Assembly (NCBI GenBank): GCA_034423775.1
Contig: CP139918.1
Coordinates: 682,001 to 746,000 of the forward strand
Source: Alphaproteobacteria bacterium US3C007
Lineage (GTDB): Bacteria > Pseudomonadota > Alphaproteobacteria > Rhodobacterales > Rhodobacteraceae
Direction of reading: 5' to 3'
DNA: 64,000 bases
Shown here: in pieces, positions 55,251 to 63,502 of the stretch
Layout: each line of letters opens with the position of its first letter
Numbering within the stretch: position 1 is the first letter of the stretch
Program-made: the position numbers and the translations under genes
Notes under the pieces: generated by a model
The model's input: only the letters and a program-made list of their open reading frames with translations
What the model was told of the DNA's origin: nothing
Database searches by the model: none

Positions 55251-56160
55251 CACGCAGCCCGCTTGTTTTATGCAAGAACCAATCAACCACAAAATTAATC
55301 GCCACGGTAAGCAACGCGATCGCCGCGGCTGGTAACAACGGGGTTAGCCCCGCCTTAATATCATATTGGGCGAACATAATCAGCGAGGCGTTTTCGCGCA
55401 CCATGGATCCCCAATCTGCGGTTGGAGGTTGAATTCCCACCCCTAGAAAAGACAACGCCGCGATGGTGAGAAACACGAAGCAAAACCGCAATCCAAATTC
55501 AGCGATCAGAGGCGGCATAATATTGGGCAAGATCTCTCGGCGCATAATCCACCACAGGCCCTCACCGCGCAGGCGGGCGGCCTCAACATAATCCATCACC
55601 ACAACGTTTAAGGACACTGCTCTGGTCAAACGAAACACCCGCGTGCTGTCTAAAACCGCGATAATAAGGATCAAATTGGTAACCGTTGATCCAAAAATGG
55701 ATAATAAAACCAATGCGAAAATCAGGCTAGGAATGGCCATTAACACATCTACCGCGCGGCTGAGAAATTGATCCAGCCAGCTTTGATTGATCGCAGCGGC
55801 AAGGCCCAGAGAACCACCGATTATAAACGCCAAAAGCGTGGTGGCGACCGCAATACCAACTGTATTTCGTGCCCCAAAAATCATCCGCGAAAAGATATCC
55901 CGACCAATCTGGTCGGTGCCAAACACATGCTCAGCGCTCCAAGCTGCATAGGGTTCGGGAAAAACCTCAGCCTCTCCATAAGGCGATAAAATCGGCGCGA
56001 ACACCGCCAATATAATGTAACCCAGAATAACGATCATCCCAAAACGGGCTGTCATCGGTGCTTTGCGCAAATCAAGAATTAGGCGTTGCCAAAGCGATCG
56101 CTTCTCGCTGACAGCACCGACCTCACCTAAGGCCGAATATGTGTTAGGTTCTTGGCTCAT
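55240..56160 (-). CDS. Dipeptide/oligopeptide ABC transporter permease (DppC-like)
   Basis: 306 residues. Six predicted membrane segments; DppC signature FGTDQIGRDIFSRMIFGARNT and the EAA loop EAARLRGEGLWWIMRREILPN. N-terminal cytoplasmic tail of about 40 residues. ATG overlaps the DppB-like stop by 4 bp. Confidence 0.94.
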   Translation of the reverse strand: MSQEPNTYSALGEVGAVSEKRSLWQRLILDLRKAPMTARFGMIVILGYIILAVFAPILSPYGEAEVFPEPYAAWSAEHVFGTDQIGRDIFSRMIFGARNTVGIAVATTLLAFIIGGSLGLAAAINQSWLDQFLSRAVDVLMAIPSLIFALVLLSIFGSTVTNLILIIAVLDSTRVFRLTRAVSLNVVVMDYVEAARLRGEGLWWIMRREILPNIMPPLIAEFGLRFCFVFLTIAALSFLGVGIQPPTADWGSMVRENASLIMFAQYDIKAGLTPLLPAAAIALLTVAINFVVDWFLHKTSGLRDEQ

Positions 56161-57137
56161 TTTGGATGCAACAATCTCGGGTTGGTTACAATACCGATAA
56201 TATCGGCAAGCAGGTTTAACAAAATATACGTTATTGCGAAGATCAACGCACAGCCCTGAACAACCGGGATGTCCCGGCTGGCCACGGCATCAACCATCAA
56301 TTGGCCGATGCCGGGATATACAAACACCACTTCTACCACGACCACCCCAACCACCAAATACGCCAGGTTGAACGCAATCACTGTCGCAATGGGCGCCCAA
56401 GCATTTGGCAAAGCATGCTTCAAAATCACTTCGCTTGGAGAGGCCCCCGATAAGCGGGCCATTTGAATATAGGGGCTGGCCAACAGGTTGATGATGGCCG
56501 CCCGCGTCATCCGCATCATATGCGCAACGATCACCAAAGTCAGCGTTAGTGCAGGCAAAGCCGCCCTGAACAAGCGCTCTCCAAATTGCGTATCGGCATC
56601 CACATTCGCGAGCGATGGGAAGATAGGATAGAGCGAAGACAGAAACAAAATCAAAATATACGCCACAAAAAACTCGGGAAACGAGATGGTCGTCAGCGTA
56701 GCCATATTGACCGAACGATCAAAAAACGAATTGCGATAAAGCGCGGTCGTAATGCCCAAGATTAAGGCCAGTGGCACAGCAATCAACGCCGCCACCGACG
56801 CCAAGAATAACGTATTTTGAAGCCGCGGAGCCACCAGATCGATCACTTCGCGCGAGCGGTCAACGCCAGAGGCGTTGCGGCCCGAAAAAGAGGTGCCCAA
56901 ATCGCCCTGAAGCGCGGCTGCGATCCATTGCCCATAACGCACGATAGCAGGTTGGTCCAACCCCAACTCGCGCCGAAAAGCGGCGACCGTCTCTTCTGTC
57001 GCTGCTTGGCCCAGAACCGCTTGTCCGAAATCGCCTGGTAAAAGCTCCATTGAAGAAAAGATGATAATGGAGACAACAAACAACGTGACGAAGCCCATGG
57101 CCAGACGCCCGAGGACCGTTTTCAATACAGGATGCAA
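56157..57137 (-). CDS. Dipeptide/oligopeptide ABC transporter permease (DppB-like)
   Basis: 326 residues. Six membrane segments; LGLDQPAIVRYGQWIAAALQ and the EAA loop (MARLSGASPSEVILKHALPNA) are those of DppB. Starts 24 bp after an intrinsic terminator that separates it from the binding-protein gene. Confidence 0.94.
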   Translation of the reverse strand: MHPVLKTVLGRLAMGFVTLFVVSIIIFSSMELLPGDFGQAVLGQAATEETVAAFRRELGLDQPAIVRYGQWIAAALQGDLGTSFSGRNASGVDRSREVIDLVAPRLQNTLFLASVAALIAVPLALILGITTALYRNSFFDRSVNMATLTTISFPEFFVAYILILFLSSLYPIFPSLANVDADTQFGERLFRAALPALTLTLVIVAHMMRMTRAAIINLLASPYIQMARLSGASPSEVILKHALPNAWAPIATVIAFNLAYLVVGVVVVEVVFVYPGIGQLMVDAVASRDIPVVQGCALIFAITYILLNLLADIIGIVTNPRLLHPK

Positions 57138-57160
57138 GATTTCCGTCCTAAAAAAGAATA

Positions 57161-57186
57161 CTCAGGCCAGAAAAATCTGGCCTGAG
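57161..57186 (-). terminator. Intrinsic terminator inside the peptide ABC operon
   Basis: 11-bp perfect stem CTCAGGCCAGA/TCTGGCCTGAG with an AAAA loop, followed leftward by a T-rich run (TATTCTTTTTT). Between binding-protein and DppB genes; read-through would keep permease expression lower. Confidence 0.8.
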
Positions 57187-57199
57187 ATTTTGATTATAC

Positions 57200-58795
57200 T
57201 TACGCGAACCACCAGCGCTCAACGCATTTTGCGCCATCGCTATCCCAGTTTGCAGCAACATTATCTTCAGTTGCAATCGCTTTGCTATTCGCGCTGACAT
57301 AGCTGTTGAACAGCGGTACAATCGCGCCGCCATCATCGCTGATGAGGCTCTGACATTCGTAATACAGCTCTCTGCGCTTGCTATCATCAAGCTCGGCGCG
57401 GGCCGCTTTGACCAATGCGTTGAACTTCTTGGATCCGTCAGTGCCTTTCCAAGCCGTATCGTTCCATTCCGTGTCATTGGTATAGGCGGCAGAGAACATC
57501 CAATCTTCGGTCGGACGACCGCCCCAATAACAGGCACACCAGCCTTTGGCATCGTTGTTCCAAACGTTTGACCAGTAACCGTCTTTGGGCTCGCGCACGA
57601 CTTCGATTTCGATCCCGGCTTCTGCAGCAGAGTTCGCAATCAATTGTGCTGCATCAACAGCACCTGCGAAAGCAGCATCCGAAGCTGACAAAGGAATTTT
57701 GCCGGAATGGCCTGATTTCTTATAATGGAACGCCGCTTTATCTGCATCAAACTCACGCTGTGGCATGTCTGAATTGTGATAACGGTTCGCCGTTGAAATC
57801 GGGTGGTCATTGCCCACAGCGCCATAACCGAGCAACACTTTATCAACCAGCTCTTGACGCTTGATCGAATGTTTCAGCGCCATTCTCAGATCATAATTGT
57901 CAAACGGATCTACGCTTAAACGCATTGGGAAAGTGTAATGCGCGGTGCCTGTTTTCTCCATGATGTTGATATTTGGATTGCGCTTGAAAAGATTGATCGT
58001 TTTCAGATCAACGCGATCCATCGCATCAATATCGCCATTCATCAAGGCTGTCTGGCGCGCGGTTGGATCGATGATGGAAATCAATTCCACCTCATCAAAA
58101 TGCGCGCGGCCCTCTTTCCAATAATTCGGGTTGCGCTTCAAAACAGATTTCACACCGGGCTCAAAAGATTGAACGATGTAGCCACCAGTGCCGATACCTG
58201 ATGTCATGTCACCGGCGGGGCGAATGGAAATGTGATAATCACTTACGATGAAGGGAAAGTCAGCATTTGGGCTTTCAAGCTCAAAAACCACCCGATTTTT
58301 ACCATCAGCTTTCAACGATTTAACCGCAGTGAGCAGGCCTTTTGCGGCGGAGGTCGAATCCTCGCCCATATGGTGGTTGAAAGAGGCAAGCACATCTTCG
58401 GATGTCATGGTTTTGCCATTGTGGAATTCAACGCCCTGACGCAGGTTGAACACCCAAGTTTGGCCATCGGCGGATTCGTAGCTTTCGGCCAGCTCTCCGA
58501 CCAATTGACCATCATTGCCAACTTCGGTCAGGTGGTTGCCGAACGTATAGCCATTCACAAGCGTGAAGTGGTTTTCAGAGGTTCCTGAATCCAACGTGTC
58601 CGTGGTTGAGCCATGCGCGATCCCCATTCTGAACAAGCCGCCGCTCTTTGGATTGGCCGCCTCTGCACGATTGGCTAGGCTCAGCGCGGCTGGAACCGTC
58701 AGACCGGTTGCCAACACTGACATCATAAATTTACGACGATCAATGCTACCAGTCATCAACTTACGCGTTTGTAGATCAATGAACTTATCTTTCAT
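57200..58795 (-). CDS. Peptide-type ABC transporter substrate-binding protein with Tat-like signal
   Basis: 531 residues of the SBP_bac_5 (OppA/DppA) family. The N-terminus has a twin-arginine motif (SIDRRKFMMSVLATG), a hydrophobic core and RAEA before the mature part, pointing to Tat export in folded form. Mature hallmarks include LAESYESADGQTWVFNLRQG and EDVLASFNHHM. The ATG at 58795 is preferred; an in-frame start 66 bp upstream would bury the signal. Ligand unknown (peptides, or acylated or opine-like compounds). Confidence 0.9.
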   Translation of the reverse strand: MKDKFIDLQTRKLMTGSIDRRKFMMSVLATGLTVPAALSLANRAEAANPKSGGLFRMGIAHGSTTDTLDSGTSENHFTLVNGYTFGNHLTEVGNDGQLVGELAESYESADGQTWVFNLRQGVEFHNGKTMTSEDVLASFNHHMGEDSTSAAKGLLTAVKSLKADGKNRVVFELESPNADFPFIVSDYHISIRPAGDMTSGIGTGGYIVQSFEPGVKSVLKRNPNYWKEGRAHFDEVELISIIDPTARQTALMNGDIDAMDRVDLKTINLFKRNPNINIMEKTGTAHYTFPMRLSVDPFDNYDLRMALKHSIKRQELVDKVLLGYGAVGNDHPISTANRYHNSDMPQREFDADKAAFHYKKSGHSGKIPLSASDAAFAGAVDAAQLIANSAAEAGIEIEVVREPKDGYWSNVWNNDAKGWCACYWGGRPTEDWMFSAAYTNDTEWNDTAWKGTDGSKKFNALVKAARAELDDSKRRELYYECQSLISDDGGAIVPLFNSYVSANSKAIATEDNVAANWDSDGAKCVERWWFA

Positions 58796-59249
58796 ACCTA
58801 TCTCCCTATTGGTATTTTTTATTGGCTGCTCTAGTAAATGTTGCCTGAGCGATAATATCAACCCTTATATTATAAGTTTGCCTGGAAGCGGCCTAAGCCG
58901 ACAGGATTTCTGCCCCAGAACTTGAAAATGCCCACACAGAGGCACAAAAACACTCCTCTGATTTATTACATGCGATTCTGTTACCCAGTTGAACGGATCG
59001 GCCATCCTGCAACCCACCGGCCTGAGCGCCAGCAGCGCCAGCAGCGCCAGCAGCGCCAGCAGCGCCAGCAGCGGATAAGTCAACAAACAGCGGGTGAAAA
59101 CCGGCAAAATCAGCAAAGTCGCTTTTCAAAACCTTCTTTCAAGAAAAACTGGGCGTGGGGCCAGCCCACCCCGGATCACCAAGAAAGCGATTCTCCACCG
59201 CTTTTTTGCCTTGATCACCGCGCCAGAGCATCGTAAACACCCTCGCAGT
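58796..59249. other. Intergenic region with tandem repeat
   Basis: About 450 bases between the leftward ABC operon and tRNA-Gln. It holds a TATAAT-like -10 for the leftward operon (58874-58869, minus strand) and the 9-bp repeat at 59025-59073. The frames through the repeat (Gln-Arg-rich on plus, Leu-Ala-rich on minus) are low-complexity and lack binding sites; not called as genes. Confidence 0.6.
59025..59073. repeat. Tandem repeat, AGCGCCAGC x 5
   Basis: Five exact head-to-tail copies of the 9-mer AGCGCCAGC (59025-59069) plus four bases of a sixth. Slippage could vary the copy number. Confidence 0.95.
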
Positions 59250-59324
59250 TGGGGTGTAGCCAAGCGGTAAGGCAACGCTTTTTGGTAGCGTGTACCGTAG
59301 GTTCGAATCCTACCACCCCAGCCA
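59250..59324 (+). tRNA. tRNA-Gln (anticodon TTG)
   Basis: Cloverleaf with acceptor stem TGGGGTG/CACCCCA, anticodon stem ACGCT/AGCGT around loop TTTTGGT (anticodon TTG), T-arm GTAGGTTCGAATCCTAC, and encoded G then CCA at 59321-59324. Confidence 0.97.
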
Positions 59325-59440
59325 CTTTTCCCAAATTTAAAATTGCATCGACTGGCTCGGTAGCACGCTGCAGGTTGCCCACTGCTGGCTGTTCTGCTTT
59401 ATATCGGCGCCATCCGTGCAATTTAAATGAAGGCCTTGAA

Positions 59441-60364
59441 ATGAAAATAGCGACTATGGCAACTGGCGGAATCGGGGGGTATTTGGCGGTAAAGCTTTCG
59501 CAGGCGGGCCATCAGATTGCATGCGTTGCGCGCGGGGCGCATTTATCCGCCATACAAACGCAGGGGTTAAAATTGAACAGCCCCCTAGGGCAAGAAGTCA
59601 TCCGGCCTTGGAAGGTCAGCGAAGATCCCGCCGAGATTGGGCCCGTTGATGCGATTATTTTTGGTGTAAAAGCTGCCGCGCTTGACCAGGCTGCCCAGAA
59701 ATGCCGACCAATGCTGGGAGAGCACACCGTGGTAATCCCATTTCAAAACGGGGTCACGGCCACCTCCGATCTAATGGGGATCTTGCCCAACCACCATATT
59801 GCCAGCGGCGTCGCGCTGATTTCAACCACCATCTCTGAGCCTGGTATCATTACGCAAACTGGCAATGCTGCACGGTTTCTTTTCGCCGAGCGTGACAGCG
59901 TTAGATCTGCCCGTATCACGGCCCTTCAAGCCGCCTTCCAGCAGGCGGGCATTGCGGCGCCAGAGACCAAGGATATCACCCTCGACCTTTGGATGAAGTT
60001 CGTACTGTTCTCGGCCATGTCCGGCATCACCGCAACAGCGCGCTGCACCGTTGGCGATATTTTAGCCTCGCAAGCGTTAGGCAGGCTTTTTTGTCAAGTT
60101 ATGGAAGAAACCGCCATGATAGGCCGAGCGCATGGCGTGCCTCTCAAGGCTGATTGTGCAGATACGCTTTGGTTACGGGTGCAAGACCTGCCATCGCAAA
60201 TGCGCGCATCAACGGCAATTGATCTAGAACATGGACGGCCGCTGGAAAGCCCGTGGATCTCTGGCTCGGTGCCAAAGCTGGCCAATCAAGTTGGCTTGCA
60301 AGCCCCTTTGAATGCCGCGCTTTATGCGTTGTTGAAACCTTATGAAAACGGCGTTTCAACGTAA
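59441..60364 (+). CDS. 2-dehydropantoate 2-reductase family protein
   Basis: 307 residues. N-terminal MATGGIGGYLAVKLSQAGH dinucleotide motif (first Gly of the usual GxGxxG is replaced), FGVKAAALDQ with the conserved Lys, and PFQNGV; C-terminal ApbA_C domain. Family members make pantoate (PanE) or reduce other 2-oxo acids. The frame is open through the tRNA upstream, but ATG 59441 with AAGG is the start. Convergent with the AGE epimerase. Confidence 0.88.
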   Translation: MKIATMATGGIGGYLAVKLSQAGHQIACVARGAHLSAIQTQGLKLNSPLGQEVIRPWKVSEDPAEIGPVDAIIFGVKAAALDQAAQKCRPMLGEHTVVIPFQNGVTATSDLMGILPNHHIASGVALISTTISEPGIITQTGNAARFLFAERDSVRSARITALQAAFQQAGIAAPETKDITLDLWMKFVLFSAMSGITATARCTVGDILASQALGRLFCQVMEETAMIGRAHGVPLKADCADTLWLRVQDLPSQMRASTAIDLEHGRPLESPWISGSVPKLANQVGLQAPLNAALYALLKPYENGVST

Positions 60365-60428
60365 TCAAAGCGTTTAAAGGTGAACGATCTCGGCCGCTCG
60401 GCCACGGATCAGAACAGAGCCAGCGTGT

Positions 60429-61655
60429 TCAAAGCGACGCTTTTGCGCCGCTTTGAAGCGAAATCAAACAGGCTTGCACCGCGTGGTACAAATCGGGCTT
60501 GCCCTCAAAAATAGTTTCGTCGGGCTTTAAGTTCTGATCCAATTCGGCAAACCAACCGCCGCGCGTGTGATCAATCAAATGGGTGGCCGAAAACTGCCAA
60601 ATCCTGCGATACCAATGCGCAAATTCTACCCGATCACTGACCTGCTGCAACGTGGCGGCAGCTGCGATCCCTTCGGCGCATGGCCACCATAAACATTTGC
60701 GCTGCAAGGGCATATTCTGCCAATCCAACGTGTAATAAAACCCACCCTTATCGCGGCACCATCCCGTTTGACAGGCGTTTAAAAACAGCTGCTCAGCCGC
60801 CTCAACCAGCCAAGAATGGCGTTTTTCTCCCGCCTGATAAAGTTCGATCAGCAATCGCGACCACTCTAATGCGTGGCCCGGCGTGGTGCCCGCGGGACGA
60901 AACATGGGATCACCCGAATAGTCCAGATCAACCTCCCAATTTCCATCAAAATGCTCAGGCACCCGCCACTGAGCGCTGCGGGCATGACGATCAATAATCA
61001 AATACGCAATTTCTTCGGCTTTTTGTAAAAACATCGTATCCTTGGTGACAGCAAAGGCGGCGATCAGGGCCTCAGTCAGATGCATATTGGAATTTTGTCC
61101 GCGATAGGTGCTTAAAGCCTGCCAATCTGCGCTAAACTCTTCGCGGCTGGCGCCCCGCTCTGGCTCCCAAAATCGCTGCTCGATCACCTCGACAATATCG
61201 TCAAGCAGCCGGTCCGCCAATGGGTGCATCACCTCTTTGGCGGCCGCTGCTGCCAGTAATACGAATGCATGCCCATAAGCTTGCTTTGCCGGATCTATAA
61301 CGCCGTCATTGCTCACGGCCCAATAATAGCCCCCATGCTGCGCATCGCGATGTTGTTTCAAGATAAACTCAAGACCCTGATCAATCATCCGCTCGGCGCC
61401 GGCAAAGCCGAACCGATGCGCCAAAGAGAAACAATGGACAAAGCGCGTTGCATTATGCAGCGGTTGCACCTCTTGCGCAGCAAAAGACGGCCTTAATGGA
61501 TCCCCTGTCCGCCCAAGGGCCCAGAACCCCCCTTTTGGATTTAGCGCTGCAGGGCCAAAAAAATCAAACAAAAGCAGCGCTTGGTCATTAAGCCAAGCGT
61601 TTGAGGGCTGACCCGTTTCATCTGCAAGAAAGCTCTGTGTTTCATCATTTTGCAT
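60429..61655 (-). CDS. AGE family epimerase/isomerase
   Basis: 408 residues, the usual length for N-acylglucosamine 2-epimerase, mannose isomerase and sulfoquinovose isomerase relatives. Alpha/alpha-barrel motifs: FVHCFSLAHRFG, HGGYYWAV, YGHAFVLLAAAA, TTPGHALEWSRLL and KCLWWPCAEG with conserved His residues. Start 61655 follows GGGGGATG; an in-frame start 117 bp upstream is possible but not family-like. Sugar substrate unknown. Confidence 0.9.
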   Translation of the reverse strand: MQNDETQSFLADETGQPSNAWLNDQALLLFDFFGPAALNPKGGFWALGRTGDPLRPSFAAQEVQPLHNATRFVHCFSLAHRFGFAGAERMIDQGLEFILKQHRDAQHGGYYWAVSNDGVIDPAKQAYGHAFVLLAAAAAKEVMHPLADRLLDDIVEVIEQRFWEPERGASREEFSADWQALSTYRGQNSNMHLTEALIAAFAVTKDTMFLQKAEEIAYLIIDRHARSAQWRVPEHFDGNWEVDLDYSGDPMFRPAGTTPGHALEWSRLLIELYQAGEKRHSWLVEAAEQLFLNACQTGWCRDKGGFYYTLDWQNMPLQRKCLWWPCAEGIAAAATLQQVSDRVEFAHWYRRIWQFSATHLIDHTRGGWFAELDQNLKPDETIFEGKPDLYHAVQACLISLQSGAKASL

Positions 61656-61994
61656 GGCGCATCCCCCAGTTTGCGAAATGCATCCGAATTCAGGGGGGCA
61701 TTTCCTGCACAGTGGCGTATAAACGCTTCCTCCAAAACAAAAAAGTACTAATGAAAACGCGTTCAACCTCAAAAATCCGCAGCCTCAAAGCGGCGGAAAA
61801 TTAGTCTAAACCCTTGCAATCTGTGCGTCACTTGCACGAACTTGATCACTGGACCAATCCTCAAAGATTTACGGTTTTGCGTAATGCTTTTCCGAAAGAA
61901 ATCTGGCATGCCTGCCAATGCAGAACATTGCATTGGCGCTTATTTCTGACAAAGATACACAACGCATCGATCCTGCAGAGTAAGGACCCCTTCT
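61656..61994. other. Divergent promoter region
   Basis: 340 bases between the AGE epimerase (leftward) and M20 amidohydrolase (rightward). It holds a perfect inverted repeat (61914-61937) near the latter. A 17-codon frame at 61751 has no binding site and was not called. Confidence 0.6.
61914..61937. repeat. 9-bp perfect inverted repeat upstream of M20 gene
   Basis: GCCAATGCA/TGCATTGGC with 6-base spacer, 58 bp before the amidohydrolase ATG, and just after a GGCATGCC palindrome. Could be an operator for an unlinked regulator or an RNA hairpin. Confidence 0.6.
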
Positions 61995-63134
61995 ATGAAC
62001 GACTTTCATCAAAAGCTGACCGCCTTTCGGCGCGATCTACATCGCCATCCAGAGCTGGGTTTTGAAGAAACCCGCACCAAAGCCAAAATAGCCTCGGCTT
62101 TGCGCGCCTTGGGCCTAAGCGTTTGCGAGGGCGTTGGCGTCGTTGGGGTTTTGAAATGTGGAAACGGCAACCGCGCAATCGCATTGCGCGCGGATATGGA
62201 CGCGCTGCCCATTTCCGAAACCAGCGCGCATGATTACAGCTCTTTAACGCCGGGTGTGATGCATGCCTGCGGCCATGACGGGCATACCACAATGCTGTTG
62301 GGCGCGGCTGAACTGTTAAGCCAAAGCCAAGATTTTGACGGCACCGTAATCTTTATCTTTCAACCAAATGAAGAGCACGGGTTGGGCGCGCGCGCCATGC
62401 TGGACGATGGCTTTAACGAAAGATTTGCGCCCGATGAGATTTATGCAATCCACAACCTACCCGGGGCACCATTGGCCGAAATTTCAACCCGTATTGGCCA
62501 AATTTGTGCAAGCGAAAGCCTGTTTGAAATTCATATTACAGGTCAAGGCGGGCATGCCTCAATGCCCCATCTTGGCGTTGATGCAATCACCGTTGCCGCC
62601 GAGCTTGTTATGGCGTTACAGACCATCGTTGCCCGCAAATTACCCCCCGATGCCGGGGCGGTGGTATCCGTTACCGAAATCTCAAGCGATGGGCAGCGTA
62701 ATGTTTTACCAGGCACTGCGCTGCTGAAAGGCGATGTTCGCGCGCGCTTGCCACAAGACCGAGACGCGATCAGAAAATTCATGAAACAAATCACATCTGG
62801 ACTTGCCGCGACGCATAACGTGCAGATTGATATGCAATTTGAAACTGAATTCATCGAAACGATAAACGCTAAGGACCCAACCGACAGCGTGATACGCGTT
62901 GCCAATGCGCAGGGGCTCACAAATATTGGGAATCGTCCTGCCATGAGCTTTTCAGAGGATTTTGCGCAATTCAGCGCCGTGATACCGGGTTGCTTTTTTC
63001 TTCTTGGCAATGGCACTGATGGGCCACATGGTCAGGCGCTACATCGATCGAATTATGATTTCAACGATGCTTTATTGCCCGTTGGGGCCAATTTTTGGGC
63101 GGCTTTGGTGCGCGATCGGTTGCCCAAAAGGTAA
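61995..63134 (+). CDS. M20 family amidohydrolase (hippurate hydrolase-like)
   Basis: 379 residues. HRHPELGFEETRT, HACGHDGHTTMLLGAAELL metal site, NEEHGLGARAML with the catalytic Glu, and GQGGHASMPHLGVDAI dimerisation domain are those of M20D amidohydrolases, which remove acyl groups from amino acids (hippurate, IAA or acetylated amino acids). AAGGA precedes the ATG. It fits a local theme of uptake and cleavage of peptide or acyl-amino-acid compounds. Confidence 0.92.
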   Translation: MNDFHQKLTAFRRDLHRHPELGFEETRTKAKIASALRALGLSVCEGVGVVGVLKCGNGNRAIALRADMDALPISETSAHDYSSLTPGVMHACGHDGHTTMLLGAAELLSQSQDFDGTVIFIFQPNEEHGLGARAMLDDGFNERFAPDEIYAIHNLPGAPLAEISTRIGQICASESLFEIHITGQGGHASMPHLGVDAITVAAELVMALQTIVARKLPPDAGAVVSVTEISSDGQRNVLPGTALLKGDVRARLPQDRDAIRKFMKQITSGLAATHNVQIDMQFETEFIETINAKDPTDSVIRVANAQGLTNIGNRPAMSFSEDFAQFSAVIPGCFFLLGNGTDGPHGQALHRSNYDFNDALLPVGANFWAALVRDRLPKR

Positions 63135-63216
63135 TATGCTGCTCAGCCCCTCCCCTTGAGATATCGCATATTGAAAAAAAGCCATGAGGCGCTAATTTTC
63201 AAATAAGGAGAAAAGA

Positions 63217-63381
63217 ATGAAAGCCAAACTGGTCACCTTAACGTTGAGCTTTATGCTATTTGCGCCAATCGCCTCGGCAGAACCGGGCGCCTGCCCAGAT
63301 CATGGTGCAGATCCCGCGAAATTCTGCCCCGTTGGATCCGTTTGGGATGAGCGTTCTAAAACCTGCGCGGTCATGGCTTAA
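63217..63381 (+). CDS. 54-residue secreted cysteine-containing protein
   Basis: Small gene with ideal AAGGAG before the ATG. MKAKLVTLTLSFMLFAPIASA is a signal peptide cleaved before EPGACPDHG. The mature part of about 33 residues has three Cys residues (GACPD, KFCPVG, KTCAVM) and the VWDERSKTC pattern seen in tiny roseobacter exported proteins of the chitin-binding-like type. Function unknown; odd number of Cys leaves one free or for dimerisation. Confidence 0.8.
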   Translation: MKAKLVTLTLSFMLFAPIASAEPGACPDHGADPAKFCPVGSVWDERSKTCAVMA

Positions 63382-63464
63382 CCCCATATCAGCCCGAACC
63401 CTTTGCGCTAACCGCGTGCCACGCCGCTTGTACCTACCGCACAAACTGATGGCGCTTTGAGATT

Positions 63465-63500
63465 GGTCAGGTTTGGGTTTGTCAGATCATTAACCTGACC
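63465..63500. terminator. Inverted repeat between convergent genes
   Basis: 9-bp perfect stem GGTCAGGTT/AACCTGACC with an 18-base loop, immediately after the leftward stop at 63503. No T-run, so the role is uncertain. Confidence 0.4.
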
Positions 63501-63502
63501 GG

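Noticed and set aside
58893..59236. Low-complexity frames across the tandem repeat (Gln-Arg repeat on plus, Leu/Ala repeat on minus)
   Set aside because: They are products of the 9-bp repeat read in frame; neither has a good binding site or a protein-like remainder.
61751..61804. 17-codon frame MKTRSTSKIRSLKAAEN, superficially like the start of ribosomal protein L36
   Set aside because: No binding site, and it stops before any of the conserved zinc-ribbon or basic residues of L36.
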